This document shows, one piece after another, positions 26,357 to 36,670 of a DNA stretch of 64,000 nucleotides. The stretch is from Shinella sumterensis (lineage in GTDB: Bacteria > Pseudomonadota > Alphaproteobacteria > Rhizobiales > Rhizobiaceae): the NCBI RefSeq assembly GCF_004514425.2, contig NZ_MYFN02000001.1, positions 496,001-560,000 on the forward strand, read 5' to 3'. Numbering within the stretch: position 1 is the stretch's first letter; the number at the start of each line of letters is the position of its first letter. The notes under the pieces were generated by a model. The model searched no databases, had not been told where the DNA came from, and saw nothing but the letters and a program-made list of their open reading frames with translations. Position numbers and translations under genes: made by a program.

Positions 26357-26384
26357 GGCGCTCGATCGTCGTCGGTCGGGCGCC
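26357..26384 (+). other. Intercistronic hairpin after ehuB
   Basis: A 28-base fold has a 12-pair stem (two G-T pairs) closing on loop TCGT, starting GGCGCTCGATCG and ending CGGTCGGGCGCC. It lies 7 bases after the ehuB stop and probably protects ehuB mRNA. Confidence 0.65.
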
Positions 26385-26410
26385 ACTCCTTAGGACCGGG
26401 AGACTTCTGC

Positions 26411-27076
26411 ATGGACTGGACAGCCTACCTGCCGATGCTCTGGCAAGGGGCATTCGTCACGATGACGATCACGCTCGCGTCGATTGCCGTCGGCGCGGTG
26501 CTCGCCTTCGTGTTCGGCATCATGCGCGTGGAAGGAGGACCAATCCTCTCCACCATCGCGCTGTGTTACACGGAGGTGTTTCGCGGCACATCGCTGCTCG
26601 TTCAGCTCTTCTGGTTTTATTACGCGCTGCCGCTTGTCGGACTGAGCTTCGATCCGATCACGACCGGGATCCTGGTGCTGGCGGCCCATGCGGGTGGATA
26701 CGGCGCGGAGATCGTGCGCGGGGCGCTGTCCTCCGTTTCGACGCAGCAGCTCGAGGCCGCGCGCGCCTTGAATTTCAGCCGCTTGCAGACGCTCTTTCGG
26801 GTCTCGCTGCCGCAGGCGATCGTCGAGATGATGCCGGCCTTCGGGAACCTGGCCATCGAGACACTCAAGCTTTCATCGCTCGTATCGCTGATTTCGATTG
26901 CCGATCTGACCTTCGCGGCCCAGTCAATCCGCAACATCACGCTTGATAGCACGAGCATCTACTCGATCACGCTTCTCTGCTACTTCGCCATGTCCCTCGT
27001 CCTCATGGTGGCGATCCGCGTGGTCGAACGCCTCGTGCGACGCGGCCAGGCGTTCCCGCAGATGCCCCGTTCGTGA
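26411..27076 (+). CDS. ehuC: Ectoine ABC transporter permease EhuC
   Basis: This 221-residue permease of the His/Glu/Gln type (about five helices) begins MDWTAYLPMLWQGAFVTM. The coupling loop is QLEAARALNFSRLQTLFRV with the SLPQAI that follows. The ATG at 26411 is right for the family length; the longer ORF runs back into ehuB in another frame. It forms the membrane pore with EhuD. Confidence 0.9.
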   Translation: MDWTAYLPMLWQGAFVTMTITLASIAVGAVLAFVFGIMRVEGGPILSTIALCYTEVFRGTSLLVQLFWFYYALPLVGLSFDPITTGILVLAAHAGGYGAEIVRGALSSVSTQQLEAARALNFSRLQTLFRVSLPQAIVEMMPAFGNLAIETLKLSSLVSLISIADLTFAAQSIRNITLDSTSIYSITLLCYFAMSLVLMVAIRVVERLVRRGQAFPQMPRS

Positions 27077-27088
27077 GGATATGATCTG

Positions 27089-27781
27089 ATGATGTACGGA
27101 TACGAATGGGATACGACGACGTGGCTCACCTACACGACCTCGATCCTGCCCATTATCCTGATCGGCCTGACCGTCACCTTGAAGGCCGCCGCGGCGGGCT
27201 TTGCCATCGCATTGGTGCTCGGTTTGGCCTTCGCCCTGCTGCGCCGCAGCCGCCTGATCGCGATCTCCTGGACGACGGCTGTCATCGTGGAGTTCCTGCG
27301 CGACACGCCACTCCTGGTCCAGCTCTTCTTCCTCTACTATGTGCTGCCGGAGTTCGGCATCGTGCTGCCGGCATTTCTCACGGGCGCGCTGGCACTCGGC
27401 CTGCAATATGCCGCCTACACATCGGAGGTCTATCGCGGCGGCATCGAGGCCGTGGCGCGCGGCCAATGGGAGGCGGCAACGGCGCTCAACCTCACCCGCA
27501 TGCAGGCCTATCGCGATATCATCATTCCGCAGGCCATTCCGCGGATCGTGCCGGCGATGGGTAATTATCTCGTCGCGATGATCAAGGAAACGCCGGTCCT
27601 GTCCGTCGTCACCGTCATGGAAATGATGGGGCTGGCCAACATGATCGGCGAACGCACCTTCGAATATCTCGTTCCGCTGACGCTCGTCGGCCTGATCTTC
27701 CTCCTCCTGACGCTGATCTGCTCGGCCGGTCTCCACCGGCTGCAGAAAGCGTTGCCAAAAGCAGGAATCCCCTTGCGATGA
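27089..27781 (+). CDS. ehuD: Ectoine ABC transporter permease EhuD
   Basis: This 230-residue permease of the polar amino-acid family has [20 protein letters not shown] and the coupling loop [18 protein letters not shown] followed by IIIPQAI. It starts at ATG 27089 or the next codon ATG 27092. It lies 12 bases after ehuC and overlaps ehuA by ATGA. Confidence 0.9.
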   Translation: MMYGYEWDTTTWLTYTTSILPIILIGLTVTLKAAAAGFAIALVLGLAFALLRRSRLIAISWTTAVIVEFLRDTPLLVQLFFLYYVLPEFGIVLPAFLTGALALGLQYAAYTSEVYRGGIEAVARGQWEAATALNLTRMQAYRDIIIPQAIPRIVPAMGNYLVAMIKETPVLSVVTVMEMMGLANMIGERTFEYLVPLTLVGLIFLLLTLICSAGLHRLQKALPKAGIPLR

Positions 27782-28557
27782 CCGAAGACAATACCGCGCC
27801 CATCATCGAATTCTCGAACGTCGCCAAGCGCTTCGGCCCGTTGACGGTGCTGGACGACTTCAATTTCACTGTCAGGAAGGGAGAAAAGGTCACGCTGATC
27901 GGTCCGTCCGGCTCGGGCAAGTCGACCGTCCTGCGCATCCTGATGACGCTCGAGCCCTTTCAGGACGGCAGGCTGACATTGTCGGGCATGTCCTATCACG
28001 AGCCGAACGGCAAAGGTCCCTTCAAGGCGTCCGAACGTCATCTGCGCCAGATCCGCACCCATGTCGGCATGGTGTTCCAGAGCTTCAACCTGTTTCCGCA
28101 CATGACGGTGCTGCGCAACGTGGTGGAAGCGCCGCTGCGCGTTCTCGGCATTGCGCGCGCGGAAGCGGAATGCCGTGCGTTGCAATTGCTGGACATGGTA
28201 GGGCTGGCGGACAAGAAGGATTTCTACCCCTCGCAGCTGTCCGGCGGGCAGCAGCAGCGCGTCGCGATCGCCCGCGCACTCGCGATGCGCCCGAGGGTCC
28301 TGCTTTTCGATGAGCCGACATCCGCACTGGATCCGCAGCTGGTGGGCGAGGTGCTCTCGGTCATTCGCGGGCTCGCGCACGAACATGATCTGACCATGCT
28401 TTTGGTGACGCACGAAATGCGCTTCGCCCGCGAGGTCTCCGATCGTGTCTGCTTCTTCGACAAGGGACGCATCTGCGAACAGGGCGCACCGGACGAGATC
28501 TTCGGCGCTCCGCGCGAGGCGCGGACACGCGAATTCCTGTCGTCGGTTCTGGCTTAG
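27778..28557 (+). CDS. ehuA: Ectoine ABC transporter ATPase EhuA
   Basis: This 259-residue ATPase of the amino-acid importer class has Walker A GPSGSGKS (42-49), Q-loop [12 protein letters not shown], signature LSGGQQQR, Walker [13 protein letters not shown] and H-loop VTHEMRFA, all canonical. It overlaps ehuD and is the last gene of the ectoine operon. It converges on kdpE after 39 bases. Confidence 0.92.
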   Translation: MTEDNTAPIIEFSNVAKRFGPLTVLDDFNFTVRKGEKVTLIGPSGSGKSTVLRILMTLEPFQDGRLTLSGMSYHEPNGKGPFKASERHLRQIRTHVGMVFQSFNLFPHMTVLRNVVEAPLRVLGIARAEAECRALQLLDMVGLADKKDFYPSQLSGGQQQRVAIARALAMRPRVLLFDEPTSALDPQLVGEVLSVIRGLAHEHDLTMLLVTHEMRFAREVSDRVCFFDKGRICEQGAPDEIFGAPREARTREFLSSVLA

Positions 28558-28565
28558 CACGATGC

Positions 28566-28592
28566 TTAGACCGCCGTCTGACGGACGGTTCG
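28566..28592. terminator. Possible bidirectional terminator between ehuA and kdpE
   Basis: An imperfect GC-rich hairpin (GACCG with CGGTT, then CGTC with GACG) fills the 39-base gap between convergent stops. It lacks a T-tract, so the call is tentative. Confidence 0.3.
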
Positions 28593-28596
28593 TGAA

Positions 28597-29286
28597 TTAA
28601 TCCGGCTCAGCCATGCGGTACCCGACGCCAGGCTCGGTGCGCACGATCCGCGGCTGGGTCGGATCCCGTTCGATCTTCTGGCGAAGCTGACCGATGAAGA
28701 CCCGCAGATAATGAAGGTCCTCGCCATGGGCAGGACCCCAGACACTCGTCAGCAGGGTTCGATGGGTGACCACGCGGCCGGCGTGGCGAGCAAGCAGAAG
28801 CAGCAGGTCATACTCCTTGGGCGTCAGGTGCACGGTCTCGCCTTCGCGCGAGACGAGCCGCTTGATCGGATCGATCGTCAGGTCATCCACGTCCATAACG
28901 CTGGGAATGGCGTCCCGCCGGCCGCGATGGCGCAGCGCGGTGCGGATGCGCGCGGTCAGCTCTCCGATGCCAAAGGGTTTTTCGACGTAGTCGTCGGCGC
29001 CAAGATCGAGGGCCGCGATCTTCTCGCTTTCGCGGTCGCGGGCCGAGAGGATGACGATCGGGATGTCCGACCATGCCCGGAGGCTCGCGATCACCGCCTT
29101 GCCGTCCATGTCCGGCAGGCCGAGATCGAGGATCACGAGATCCGGCGCCTGGGTGGCAACGAACTTGAGAGCCTCGCCGCCGTTTACGGCTTCGATCACC
29201 TCATAGCCCGCAGCGGTCAGCGAGGGCTTCAGGAAGCGCTGGATCTGCGGCTCGTCATCCACGACAAGGATACGGGACTGGTTCAT
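28597..29286 (-). CDS. kdpE: Response regulator KdpE
   Basis: This 229-residue OmpR/PhoB-type regulator has a receiver domain with the acidic pair in VDDEPQIQ, phospho-acceptor Asp in LVILDLGLPDMDG, Thr/Ser in VILSARD and the conserved Lys in YVEKPFG. The C-terminal winged helix has LTPKEYDLLLLLARHAG. Phosphorylated KdpE activates kdp transcription when potassium is low or osmolarity is high. It starts one base past the kdpD stop and is the last gene of the kdp operon. Confidence 0.95.
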   Translation of the reverse strand: MNQSRILVVDDEPQIQRFLKPSLTAAGYEVIEAVNGGEALKFVATQAPDLVILDLGLPDMDGKAVIASLRAWSDIPIVILSARDRESEKIAALDLGADDYVEKPFGIGELTARIRTALRHRGRRDAIPSVMDVDDLTIDPIKRLVSREGETVHLTPKEYDLLLLLARHAGRVVTHRTLLTSVWGPAHGEDLHYLRVFIGQLRQKIERDPTQPRIVRTEPGVGYRMAEPD

Positions 29287-31973
29287 CAGGCATTGCCCCT
29301 TGCTTCTGCACTTCCGGGAAACCGCATCACGATGCGCGTTCCCCGCTTCCTGAGAGCCGGGCTTTCGGCATGGATCTTTCCGCCCATCGCCTCGATGAAG
29401 CCGCGCGCGATAGATAGCCCGAGCCCCGTGCCGGGCGCGCGCCCGTCCGGGTTTCCACGGCGATAGAATTTTTCGAAGATGCGGTCCAGGTCTTCTGGCG
29501 GAATGCCCTTGCCGAGATCGGTGACGGAGATGATGACATCCTTGCCCTCACGACGCGCATAGACATTCACCGGCTCCCCGGCACCATACTTGATGGCATT
29601 GTCGAGCAGATTGAACAGCACCTGCGAGATGAGCACGCTGTCGCCGCGTATCAACGGCAGATCGGTCGCAATGCTGGTTTCGATGATCTGTCCCGGGGCG
29701 TGCTTGCGCGTGCGCTCGACGGCGGACTGCACCACGTCGGTCACGTCGATCCAGTCCCGTTTCGGTTTCAACGTGCCCGCCTCGATGCGCGTCATGTCGA
29801 GCAGGTTGGCGACGAAACGGCTCATCCGGCCGCTTTCCTCCTCGATCGATTGCAGGAGGTCGCTACGGCTCTCCGCGCTCATCCGTTCGCCGAGCTCGCG
29901 AAGCGCGGTGACGGCGCCGGTGATGGTGGCGAGGGGCGTCCTCAGGTCATGCGAGATGGATGACAGCAGCGCGTCGCGATAGCGTTCCCCCTCCAGCCGC
30001 GCCGCCTGGACGATCGTCTCATCCGCCAGCCTGGCGCGATCGAGAGCGATAGCCGTCTGGTCGAGAACGGCGCTCAGCATGCGCTCCGCATTCAGGTCGA
30101 GCGGCTCGTCGGCATGCTCGACGCCACAGACACCGACGATGCCGTGAGGGCCAAGCAACGGGCGGAACTCGAAACGGCTGTTGGGAAGCGTCCCGGTGCC
30201 GCGGCCCGCCGGCTCGCGTTTGTCGTGGGTCCAGCGCGCGGCGGTGAGGTCGGTAACGTCAAGGTCCGTATCCGGTGGCCAGGCCGCCGCCACGCCGAGG
30301 TCGTCCTTCCGGGCAAGCAGGAAAACGACGGCGCGCCGCAAACGCGACTGGAGTTGCGAAACGGCCAGCCAGATCGCATCCTCGCTCTTTTCCGTCGTTG
30401 CGAGCTTGCGCGAGAAGTCGTGAAGCGATTGAAGCTCGGTTGCCCGCAGGCCTGCCACCTCTGCCTGTTGCCGGATGCGGGAGGCGAAACCACCCGCGAT
30501 CATCGCCACGATCAGAAACACGAAAAGCGCAAAGACTTCATGCGGCGCGGCAATCGTGAAGGTGCGCTGCGGGTCTATGAAGAAGAAGTTGTAGGCGAGG
30601 GCAGAAAGAACCGCCGCCAGGAATGCGGCGACGTAACCCCCGGTGACGGAAGCGCCGAGCACCGAGAGCAGGAAGAGCAGCGAGATGTTGGGCAGATCGA
30701 CGAAGAGATCGATCGTCTTGCCCAGCAGCACGGTCAGCGCGACGAAACCTGCGGCGCTCAGTGCCGATTGTCGCCACGCCTGCGTCCTGGGGAGCGCGAG
30801 CGGACGCCGCATGCGCTCGCCCGAAGGGCTGTCCGGCGTCACGATGTGAATGCCGAGGCCGGCCGCATCGTTTGCCAGCGCCTCTGGAAGGGCCTGTTTG
30901 ACATGCTTCCGCCAGCCGGCGCGTTTCGGTGCGCCGATCACGATCTGGGTGACATGTTCTCGCCGCGCAAGCTTCAGGATCTCGTCGACGAAGTCGTTGC
31001 CGATCACGCGGCGCGTCTCTGCGCCGAGTTGCTCGGCCAACCGGAAGAGCGTCTCGATCCGCTGTACGTGCCCCGGCGTGTCTGCCTCCCGGTCGGCCCG
31101 CTCGATCGATACGACGAGCCAGGGCGCGTTGAGCCCGGAGGCGAGGCGACTTGCCACTCGCACGACCTTTTCCGACAGCGGGTCGGAACCGACGCAGACC
31201 AGCAGCCGCTCGGCCGTGGCCCAGGGGCCGTCGATTGCGTTCTGCTTGAGATAGTCGACCATCTGGTCATCGACACGGTCGGCCGTGCGGCGAAGAGCCA
31301 GTTCCCGCAGCGCCGTCAGGTTGCCGAGGCGGAAGAAGCGGTCGACCGCACGGTTCGCGCTTTCCGGCAGATAGACCTTGCCGTCCCGCAGCCGCTCGAT
31401 CAGTTCGGACGGCGCAAGATCGACCAGCAGCACCTCGTCGGCCCGCTTCAGCACGATGTCAGGCACGCGCTCGCGGACAGTCACGCCAGTGATCTGCGCG
31501 ACGACATCCGCCAGGCTCTCGAGATGCTGGATGTTCAAGGCCGTCCAGACATCGATACCGGCGGTGATGAGTTCCTCGATATCCTGGTATCGCTTCGGAT
31601 GGCGACTGTCGTCGGGGTTGGAATGGGCGAGCTCATCGACGATGACGATCCGCGGCCGCCTTGCCAGTGCCGCGTCGAGATCGAACTCGTCGAGCATGCG
31701 TCCGTGATAGGCAATCCGCCGCCTGGGCAGGACGTCAAGCCCGTCGAGCAGTGCTGCCGTTTCACTCCGTCCGTGGGTTTCGACAAGCCCGACGACGACA
31801 TCGACACCATCGGCCTTCAGGCGCCTTGCCCGAGACAGCATGGCATAGGTCTTGCCGACCCCGGGTGCTGCGCCGAGGAAAACGGTGAGCTTGCCCCGAC
31901 GGTCTTTCTCCGCCAGGGCAAGCAGGGCATCCGGGTCGGGACGTCGCGCGTCCCTGCGGTCGTCATCCGCCAT
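29286..31973 (-). CDS. kdpD: Sensor histidine kinase KdpD
   Basis: This 895-residue membrane sensor has an N-terminal KdpD domain with a P-loop (GAAPGVGKTYAML, about 34-46) and MVGLVET-like strands, and then a universal-stress-protein-like domain (LLVCVGSDPLSEKVVR). Four closely spaced membrane helices follow near residues 400-500, then a GAF-like region and the kinase core with His in SSISHDLRTPLATITG and ATP motifs DNAIKYG, DLGKGIPP and GTGLGLSI. It phosphorylates KdpE. The gene follows kdpC by 7 bases and overlaps kdpE by one base. Confidence 0.95.
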   Translation of the reverse strand: MADDDRRDARRPDPDALLALAEKDRRGKLTVFLGAAPGVGKTYAMLSRARRLKADGVDVVVGLVETHGRSETAALLDGLDVLPRRRIAYHGRMLDEFDLDAALARRPRIVIVDELAHSNPDDSRHPKRYQDIEELITAGIDVWTALNIQHLESLADVVAQITGVTVRERVPDIVLKRADEVLLVDLAPSELIERLRDGKVYLPESANRAVDRFFRLGNLTALRELALRRTADRVDDQMVDYLKQNAIDGPWATAERLLVCVGSDPLSEKVVRVASRLASGLNAPWLVVSIERADREADTPGHVQRIETLFRLAEQLGAETRRVIGNDFVDEILKLARREHVTQIVIGAPKRAGWRKHVKQALPEALANDAAGLGIHIVTPDSPSGERMRRPLALPRTQAWRQSALSAAGFVALTVLLGKTIDLFVDLPNISLLFLLSVLGASVTGGYVAAFLAAVLSALAYNFFFIDPQRTFTIAAPHEVFALFVFLIVAMIAGGFASRIRQQAEVAGLRATELQSLHDFSRKLATTEKSEDAIWLAVSQLQSRLRRAVVFLLARKDDLGVAAAWPPDTDLDVTDLTAARWTHDKREPAGRGTGTLPNSRFEFRPLLGPHGIVGVCGVEHADEPLDLNAERMLSAVLDQTAIALDRARLADETIVQAARLEGERYRDALLSSISHDLRTPLATITGAVTALRELGERMSAESRSDLLQSIEEESGRMSRFVANLLDMTRIEAGTLKPKRDWIDVTDVVQSAVERTRKHAPGQIIETSIATDLPLIRGDSVLISQVLFNLLDNAIKYGAGEPVNVYARREGKDVIISVTDLGKGIPPEDLDRIFEKFYRRGNPDGRAPGTGLGLSIARGFIEAMGGKIHAESPALRKRGTRIVMRFPGSAEARGNA

Positions 31974-31980
31974 CAGGCTC

Positions 31981-32550
31981 TCACATCTTCAACGCATCGA
32001 GCGCTAGGTTGAGCTCTAGCACATTCACCCTCGCTTCGCCGATAATACCGAAGGTCGGCTCTTCGATCTGCTGCTTGACGAGCGAGGCAACGCTCGCTGG
32101 CTCCAGCCCCCGTGCCTTGGCGACGCGCGCGACCTGCGCTTCGGCAAAGGCCGGCGAGATATGCGGGTCGAGGCCGGAGCCTGACGTCGTGACTGCGTCA
32201 GCCGGTATCGGAGAGGGCATGCCTGCGCCGTTCAAACGGGCGATATCGGCTGCGGCGCGATCCCGGAGCTTGGCCGAGGTGGTGCCGAGATTGGAGCCGG
32301 ACGAAGCGGCGGCGTTGTACGGATCCGGGCCGGTGGCAGACGGGCGCGGCCAGAAGTAGCGGTCGGCCGTGAAGTTCTGCCCGATAAGCGTTGAACCGAC
32401 CACCGTGCCGCCGCGATCGATCAGGCTGCCATTGGCCTTTTGAGGCATCACCGCCTGGGCGACGGCGTTGATAGTGAGCGGATAGACAAGGCCGGTGAGG
32501 ACGGTCAGGGCAACGACCAGGGTGAGGGCGGGTCTGAGATGATTGAGCAT
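31981..32550 (-). CDS. kdpC: Potassium-transporting ATPase subunit KdpC
   Basis: This 189-residue subunit has one N-terminal membrane helix ([19 protein letters not shown]) and a periplasmic domain with the family motifs [32 protein letters not shown] and [11 protein letters not shown]. It assists assembly and nucleotide binding of the KdpFABC complex. It lies two bases after kdpB. Confidence 0.95.
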   Translation of the reverse strand: MLNHLRPALTLVVALTVLTGLVYPLTINAVAQAVMPQKANGSLIDRGGTVVGSTLIGQNFTADRYFWPRPSATGPDPYNAAASSGSNLGTTSAKLRDRAAADIARLNGAGMPSPIPADAVTTSGSGLDPHISPAFAEAQVARVAKARGLEPASVASLVKQQIEEPTFGIIGEARVNVLELNLALDALKM

Positions 32551-32552
32551 GG

Positions 32553-34604
32553 TTACACCAGATGTAGAGCGCTGATGGCGGCATCGATGAGTTTGATGCC
32601 GGCGAAGGGCAGTATGAGGCCGCCGACGCCATAGACCAGCAGGTTTCGGCGCAGGAGTGCCGCCGCACCCGAGGGACGATAGGCCACCCCTTTCAGCGCC
32701 AGCGGTATCAGCGCGACGATGATCAGTGCATTGAAGATGACGGCCGACAGGATGGCCGATTGGGGCGAGGCGAGCCCCATCACGTTGAGGGTATCAAGGG
32801 CCGGATAGGTCGCGACGAACAGCGCCGGAATGATGGCGAAGTATTTGGCAACATCATTAGCGATGGAGAAGGTCGTCAGCGAGCCGCGTGTCATCAGGAG
32901 TTGTTTGCCGATCTCGACGATTTCGATGAGCTTGGTCGGGCTCGAGTCGAGATCCACCATGTTGGCGGCTTCGCGGGCGGCCTGGGTGCCGGTCTGCATC
33001 GCGACCCCGACATCCGCCTGGGCGAGCGCTGGCGCGTCGTTCGTTCCGTCGCCGCACATGGCGATGAGACGGCCGCCCTGCTGCTCGCGGCGGATATAGG
33101 CAAGCTTGTCCTCCGGTGTGGCCTGGGCGAGGAAATCGTCGACGCCCGCCTCCGAGGCGATGGCCGCAGCCGTCACCGGATTGTCGCCGGTGACCATGAC
33201 GGTGCGGATGCCCATGGCGCGAAGCGCGGCGAAACGGTCCTTGATCCCCGGCTTCACCACGTCCTTCAGATGGATGGTGCCGAGCAGGCGCTCGCCGTCC
33301 GCGACGGCGAGAGGGGTGCCGCCGGTGCGGGCGATCTTTTCCACGGCGCTATGGAAATCGGCCGGTGCGTCCCGTTCCGTGAGGCCGGCGAAGCGCAGAA
33401 CGGCGTCGACGGCCCCCTTGCGCAGGCGGCGCGTGCCCATGTCGACGCCCGAAAGCCGCGTCTCCGCGGTGAAGCCGATGACGGCATCGAAGCCCGAATT
33501 CGGCATGGCGACACCGAACTCGCCGGTGGCGAGCGCCACGACCGAGCGGCCTTCCGGCGTCTCGTCGGAAAGCGAGGCGAGGAGGGCGGCCTCCGCCAGT
33601 TCGCCGGCGGTCACGCCGGGGGCCGGCAGGAAGTCGCTCGCCATGCGGTTGCCAAAGGTGATGGTACCCGTCTTGTCGAGAAGAAGCGTATCGACGTCGC
33701 CGGCGGCCTCGACGGCGCGGCCGGACGTGGCGATGACGTTGAAGCGCACAAGGCGGTCCATGCCGGCAATCCCGATGGCAGAGAGCAGGCCACCGATGGT
33801 GGTCGGGATCAGGGTGACGAGAAGCGCGGCGAGCACGGTCACGGAGAGCACGGTTCCGGAATAGCCCGCCAACCCCCAGATCGCGACGCAGACGAAGAGG
33901 AAGATCAGCGTGAGGCCGGAAAGCAGGATCGACAATGCGATCTCGTTCGGCGTCTTCTGGCGCTGGGCCCCTTCGATCAGCGCGATCATGCGATCGACGA
34001 AGGAGGAGCCGGGCTGAACGGTGATCTTCACCCTGATCTCATCGGACAGCACCTGCGTGCCGCCGGTGACGGCGGAGCGATCGCCGCCGGATTCGCGGAT
34101 GACGGGTGCGGATTCACCGGTAATGGCGCTCTCGTTGACCGAGGCGACGCCTTCGATCACCTCTCCGTCGCCGGGAATGAGCTCGCCGGCGGCAACCAGC
34201 ACGACATCGCCGACCTTGAGGCTGGATGCCGGGATCGTCTCCGTCGTCCCGCTTGCGCCAACCTTGCGGGCGACGAGGTCGGACTTCGTCTTCTTCAAGC
34301 TGTCGGCCTGGGCCCGGCCGCGACCTTCCGCCACGGCTTCGGCGAAGGTGGCAAACAGTACGGTGAACCAGAGCCACGCAGCGATCTGGCCGGAAAAGCC
34401 GGCCTCGGCAGGATTGGCGGCGAGATCCCGAATGAAAAGGATCGTCACGACAGCAGCGACGACTTCCGTCACGAAGATAACCGGATTGCGCAGGAGTTTG
34501 CGGGGATCGAGCTTGACGACGGCGTCACGCATTGCCGGAAACAGGATCGACGGATCGAGGAGACCGGGCGCCCTGTGGTCTTTCGGCTTATTGGCTTGGG
34601 ACAT
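32553..34604 (-). CDS. kdpB: Potassium-transporting ATPase ATP-binding subunit KdpB
   Basis: This 683-residue P-type ATPase has the actuator motif TGESAPVI, phosphorylation site DKTGT (in [13 protein letters not shown]), hinge motif [10 protein letters not shown] and about seven membrane helices. The ATG at 34604 ([14 protein letters not shown]) is preferred; the ORF extends 30 residues upstream into kdpA. It energises potassium uptake through KdpA by ATP hydrolysis. All catalytic motifs are intact. Confidence 0.96.
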   Translation of the reverse strand: MSQANKPKDHRAPGLLDPSILFPAMRDAVVKLDPRKLLRNPVIFVTEVVAAVVTILFIRDLAANPAEAGFSGQIAAWLWFTVLFATFAEAVAEGRGRAQADSLKKTKSDLVARKVGASGTTETIPASSLKVGDVVLVAAGELIPGDGEVIEGVASVNESAITGESAPVIRESGGDRSAVTGGTQVLSDEIRVKITVQPGSSFVDRMIALIEGAQRQKTPNEIALSILLSGLTLIFLFVCVAIWGLAGYSGTVLSVTVLAALLVTLIPTTIGGLLSAIGIAGMDRLVRFNVIATSGRAVEAAGDVDTLLLDKTGTITFGNRMASDFLPAPGVTAGELAEAALLASLSDETPEGRSVVALATGEFGVAMPNSGFDAVIGFTAETRLSGVDMGTRRLRKGAVDAVLRFAGLTERDAPADFHSAVEKIARTGGTPLAVADGERLLGTIHLKDVVKPGIKDRFAALRAMGIRTVMVTGDNPVTAAAIASEAGVDDFLAQATPEDKLAYIRREQQGGRLIAMCGDGTNDAPALAQADVGVAMQTGTQAAREAANMVDLDSSPTKLIEIVEIGKQLLMTRGSLTTFSIANDVAKYFAIIPALFVATYPALDTLNVMGLASPQSAILSAVIFNALIIVALIPLALKGVAYRPSGAAALLRRNLLVYGVGGLILPFAGIKLIDAAISALHLV

Positions 34605-34614
34605 GGGAGTTCCT

Positions 34615-36324
34615 TCAGAAGGTCTGGCCGGCGAGCATGGCGAGGTGTTCGACAACGGGGCCGAGCGCCAGTGCAGGGAAGAATTGCAGGCCACCGAGGA
34701 TGAGGATGATGCCGATGAGGAGCCCGACGAAGAGCGGGCCGTCGGTCGGGAAGGTGCCGGCCGAGGCCGGGGCCTTCACCTTGGCGGCGAGCGATCCGGC
34801 AATTGCCATGACCGGCACGACATAGGCGAAGCGACCAAGCAGCATCGCGATCCCGAGCGTGGTGTTGTACCAGGGCGTGTTTCCGGTGAGCCCGCCGAAG
34901 GCCGAGCCGTTGTTGCCCGCCGTCGAGGTATAGGCATAAAGGATTTCCGACAGCCCGTGCGGCCCTGCTGTTCCGATGCTGGCCACCGCGAAAGGCAGCA
35001 TCGCCGAGATGGCGGTGAAGCCGAGGATCACCAGTGGCAGGATCAGGACGGCCAGCATGGCGAACGTCATCTCCCGCCCTTCGATCTTCTTGCCGAGGAA
35101 TTCCGGCGTGCGCCCCACCATCAGGCCGGCCACGAAAACGGAAAGCAGCGCGAAGACCAGCATCCCGTAGAGGCCCGAGCCGACACCGCCGGGCAGTACC
35201 TCTCCAAGCTGCATGAGGAACATCGGCACCAGGCCGCCGAGGCCCGTGAAGGAGCCGTGCATGCCGTTGACGCCGCCGTCCGAAAGGCCGGTGGTCACCG
35301 CCGCATAGAGCGCGGTCATGGCCTGACCGAAGCGGACTTCCTTGCCTTCCATGTTCCCGAGAGCCGGGTCGACGCCGAGCGCAGTCAGGATGGGGTTGCC
35401 CTGCGCCTCTGCCCAGTAGGTGACGGTGACGCCGGCGATCAGGAGGATCGCCATGGCCGAGATCAGGGCCCAGCCCTGCCGGCGATTGCCGACCATCTGG
35501 CCGAAACTGTAGACGAGGGCCGCCGAGATCGACAGCATGGCGAAGATATTCAGGTAATTCGACCAGGCGGTGGGGTTCTCGAAGGGATGCGCCGCGTTGA
35601 CGTTGAAGAAGCCGCCGCCATTGGTGCCGAGTTGCTTGATTGCTTCCTGCGAGGCCACCGGCCCGAGCGAGATGACCTGGTCTGCGCCCTCCAGCGTCCG
35701 GGCCGTCACCGAGGCATCGAGTGTCTGCGGCAGGCCCATGGCGACAAAGGCGAGTGCGACCACGATGGACAGCGGCAGCAACACGTAAAGCGTGGCCCTG
35801 ACCATATCGACCCAGAAATTGCCGAGCGTCGTGACCTTGGAGCGGGCGAGCGCCCGGGTGAAGGCAACCGCGAGCGCCATGCCTGTCGCCGCCGACAGGA
35901 AGTTCTGGACGGTGAGCCCGGCCATCTGGCTGAAATGGCTGAGCGTCGTCTCGCCGGCATAGTTCTGCCAGTTGGTGTTCGTGACGAAGGAAACGGCGGT
36001 GTTGAAGGCGAGATCGGCGGGAACGGCTGGGAAGCCCTGCGGATTCAGCGGCAGATGGGCCTGGAACCGAAGCATGGCGTAAAGTGCGAGAAAGCCAACG
36101 AGCGAAAAGGCGAGCATGGCAAGGGTGTAGGCGAGCCATCCTTGCTCCTTGTTCGGGTCGACCCCGCTCATGCGATAGAAGCCCTCCTCGATGGGCCCGA
36201 GCACCGGCGAGAGAACGGTCCGCTCGCCGCTGAAGACCCGCGCCATGTAGAGCCCGAGCGGCTTGATCACGAAGAGGACGGCAAGGAAGAGGAGGCTGAT
36301 CTGCAGCCATCCGACTGTTGTCAT
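34615..36324 (-). CDS. kdpA: Potassium-transporting ATPase potassium-binding subunit KdpA
   Basis: This 569-residue channel-like subunit has about ten helices and four selectivity-loop regions, including [11 protein letters not shown] and [19 protein letters not shown]. The C-terminal part has [18 protein letters not shown]. It forms the selectivity filter of the high-affinity uptake pump. It is preceded by kdpF (14 bases) and followed by kdpB (10 bases). Confidence 0.96.
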   Translation of the reverse strand: MTTVGWLQISLLFLAVLFVIKPLGLYMARVFSGERTVLSPVLGPIEEGFYRMSGVDPNKEQGWLAYTLAMLAFSLVGFLALYAMLRFQAHLPLNPQGFPAVPADLAFNTAVSFVTNTNWQNYAGETTLSHFSQMAGLTVQNFLSAATGMALAVAFTRALARSKVTTLGNFWVDMVRATLYVLLPLSIVVALAFVAMGLPQTLDASVTARTLEGADQVISLGPVASQEAIKQLGTNGGGFFNVNAAHPFENPTAWSNYLNIFAMLSISAALVYSFGQMVGNRRQGWALISAMAILLIAGVTVTYWAEAQGNPILTALGVDPALGNMEGKEVRFGQAMTALYAAVTTGLSDGGVNGMHGSFTGLGGLVPMFLMQLGEVLPGGVGSGLYGMLVFALLSVFVAGLMVGRTPEFLGKKIEGREMTFAMLAVLILPLVILGFTAISAMLPFAVASIGTAGPHGLSEILYAYTSTAGNNGSAFGGLTGNTPWYNTTLGIAMLLGRFAYVVPVMAIAGSLAAKVKAPASAGTFPTDGPLFVGLLIGIILILGGLQFFPALALGPVVEHLAMLAGQTF

Positions 36325-36338
36325 GGATCTACTCCCGA

Positions 36339-36425
36339 TCAGAAACGCTCGGGACGCAGCAGCGTCACGACGAGGTAGGCGCCGAGGCCGACGGCGACAA
36401 GAAAGCCGAAGAGAGGTTCAATCAT
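36339..36425 (-). CDS. kdpF: KdpF, small membrane subunit (28 aa)
   Basis: This ORF too short for routine calling encodes 28 residues: [17 protein letters not shown] and then [11 protein letters not shown]. It is one membrane helix with the RPERF end typical of KdpF, which stabilises the KdpABC complex. It lies directly upstream of kdpA, as in other kdpFABC operons. The start ATG (36425) follows AGGAAGG. Confidence 0.9.
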   Translation of the reverse strand: MIEPLFGFLVAVGLGAYLVVTLLRPERF

Positions 36426-36436
36426 CGTCGCCTTCC

Positions 36437-36520
36437 TCAAAGCCGGCCGAGCGCGCGGGCATAGAGCGCAAGCACGAGAAGGGTGCCTCCGCCAAGCGCG
36501 ATAAAAAAGAGATCGGACAT
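36437..36520 (-). CDS. Tiny membrane ORF at the head of the kdp operon (27 aa)
   Basis: This 27-residue ORF begins MSDLFFIALGGGTLLV and ends YARALGRL. It is one hydrophobic helix with a basic tail and stops 11 bases before kdpF. AGGAGA lies 8 bases before its ATG. Similar small ORFs precede kdpF in other proteobacteria, to my recollection, so it is likely real and may be an extra subunit or a leader peptide. Not an annotated family that I can name. Confidence 0.65.
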   Translation of the reverse strand: MSDLFFIALGGGTLLVLALYARALGRL

Positions 36521-36528
36521 ATCAGTGT

Positions 36529-36546
36529 CTCCTGTTGATGCAGGAG
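36529..36546 (-). promoter_or_regulatory. Hairpin covering the first ribosome site of the kdp operon
   Basis: On the minus strand CTCCTG (36546-36541), loop CATCAA and CAGGAG (36534-36529) form a 6-bp stem. The second arm is the Shine-Dalgarno sequence of the 27-residue ORF. This could limit translation of the operon head. Confidence 0.45.
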
Positions 36547-36670
36547 CAGGATAGGCGCCTTACGGCTCAGGCTTCGATTGGGAAGTCCGGCGGCGGAAAT
36601 AAAGAAAACATAAGGACGGTTTGGCGAGCGCTCACGCGTTACACCATTGCCAACCCGGTGGGCGCAACAG

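Noticed and set aside
32760-36378. Long plus-strand ORFs (647 and 785 codons) opposite kdpB and kdpA
   Set aside because: They are antisense shadows of highly conserved kdp genes, with Gly/Arg/Asp-rich composition typical of GC-rich non-coding frames and no recognisable domain.
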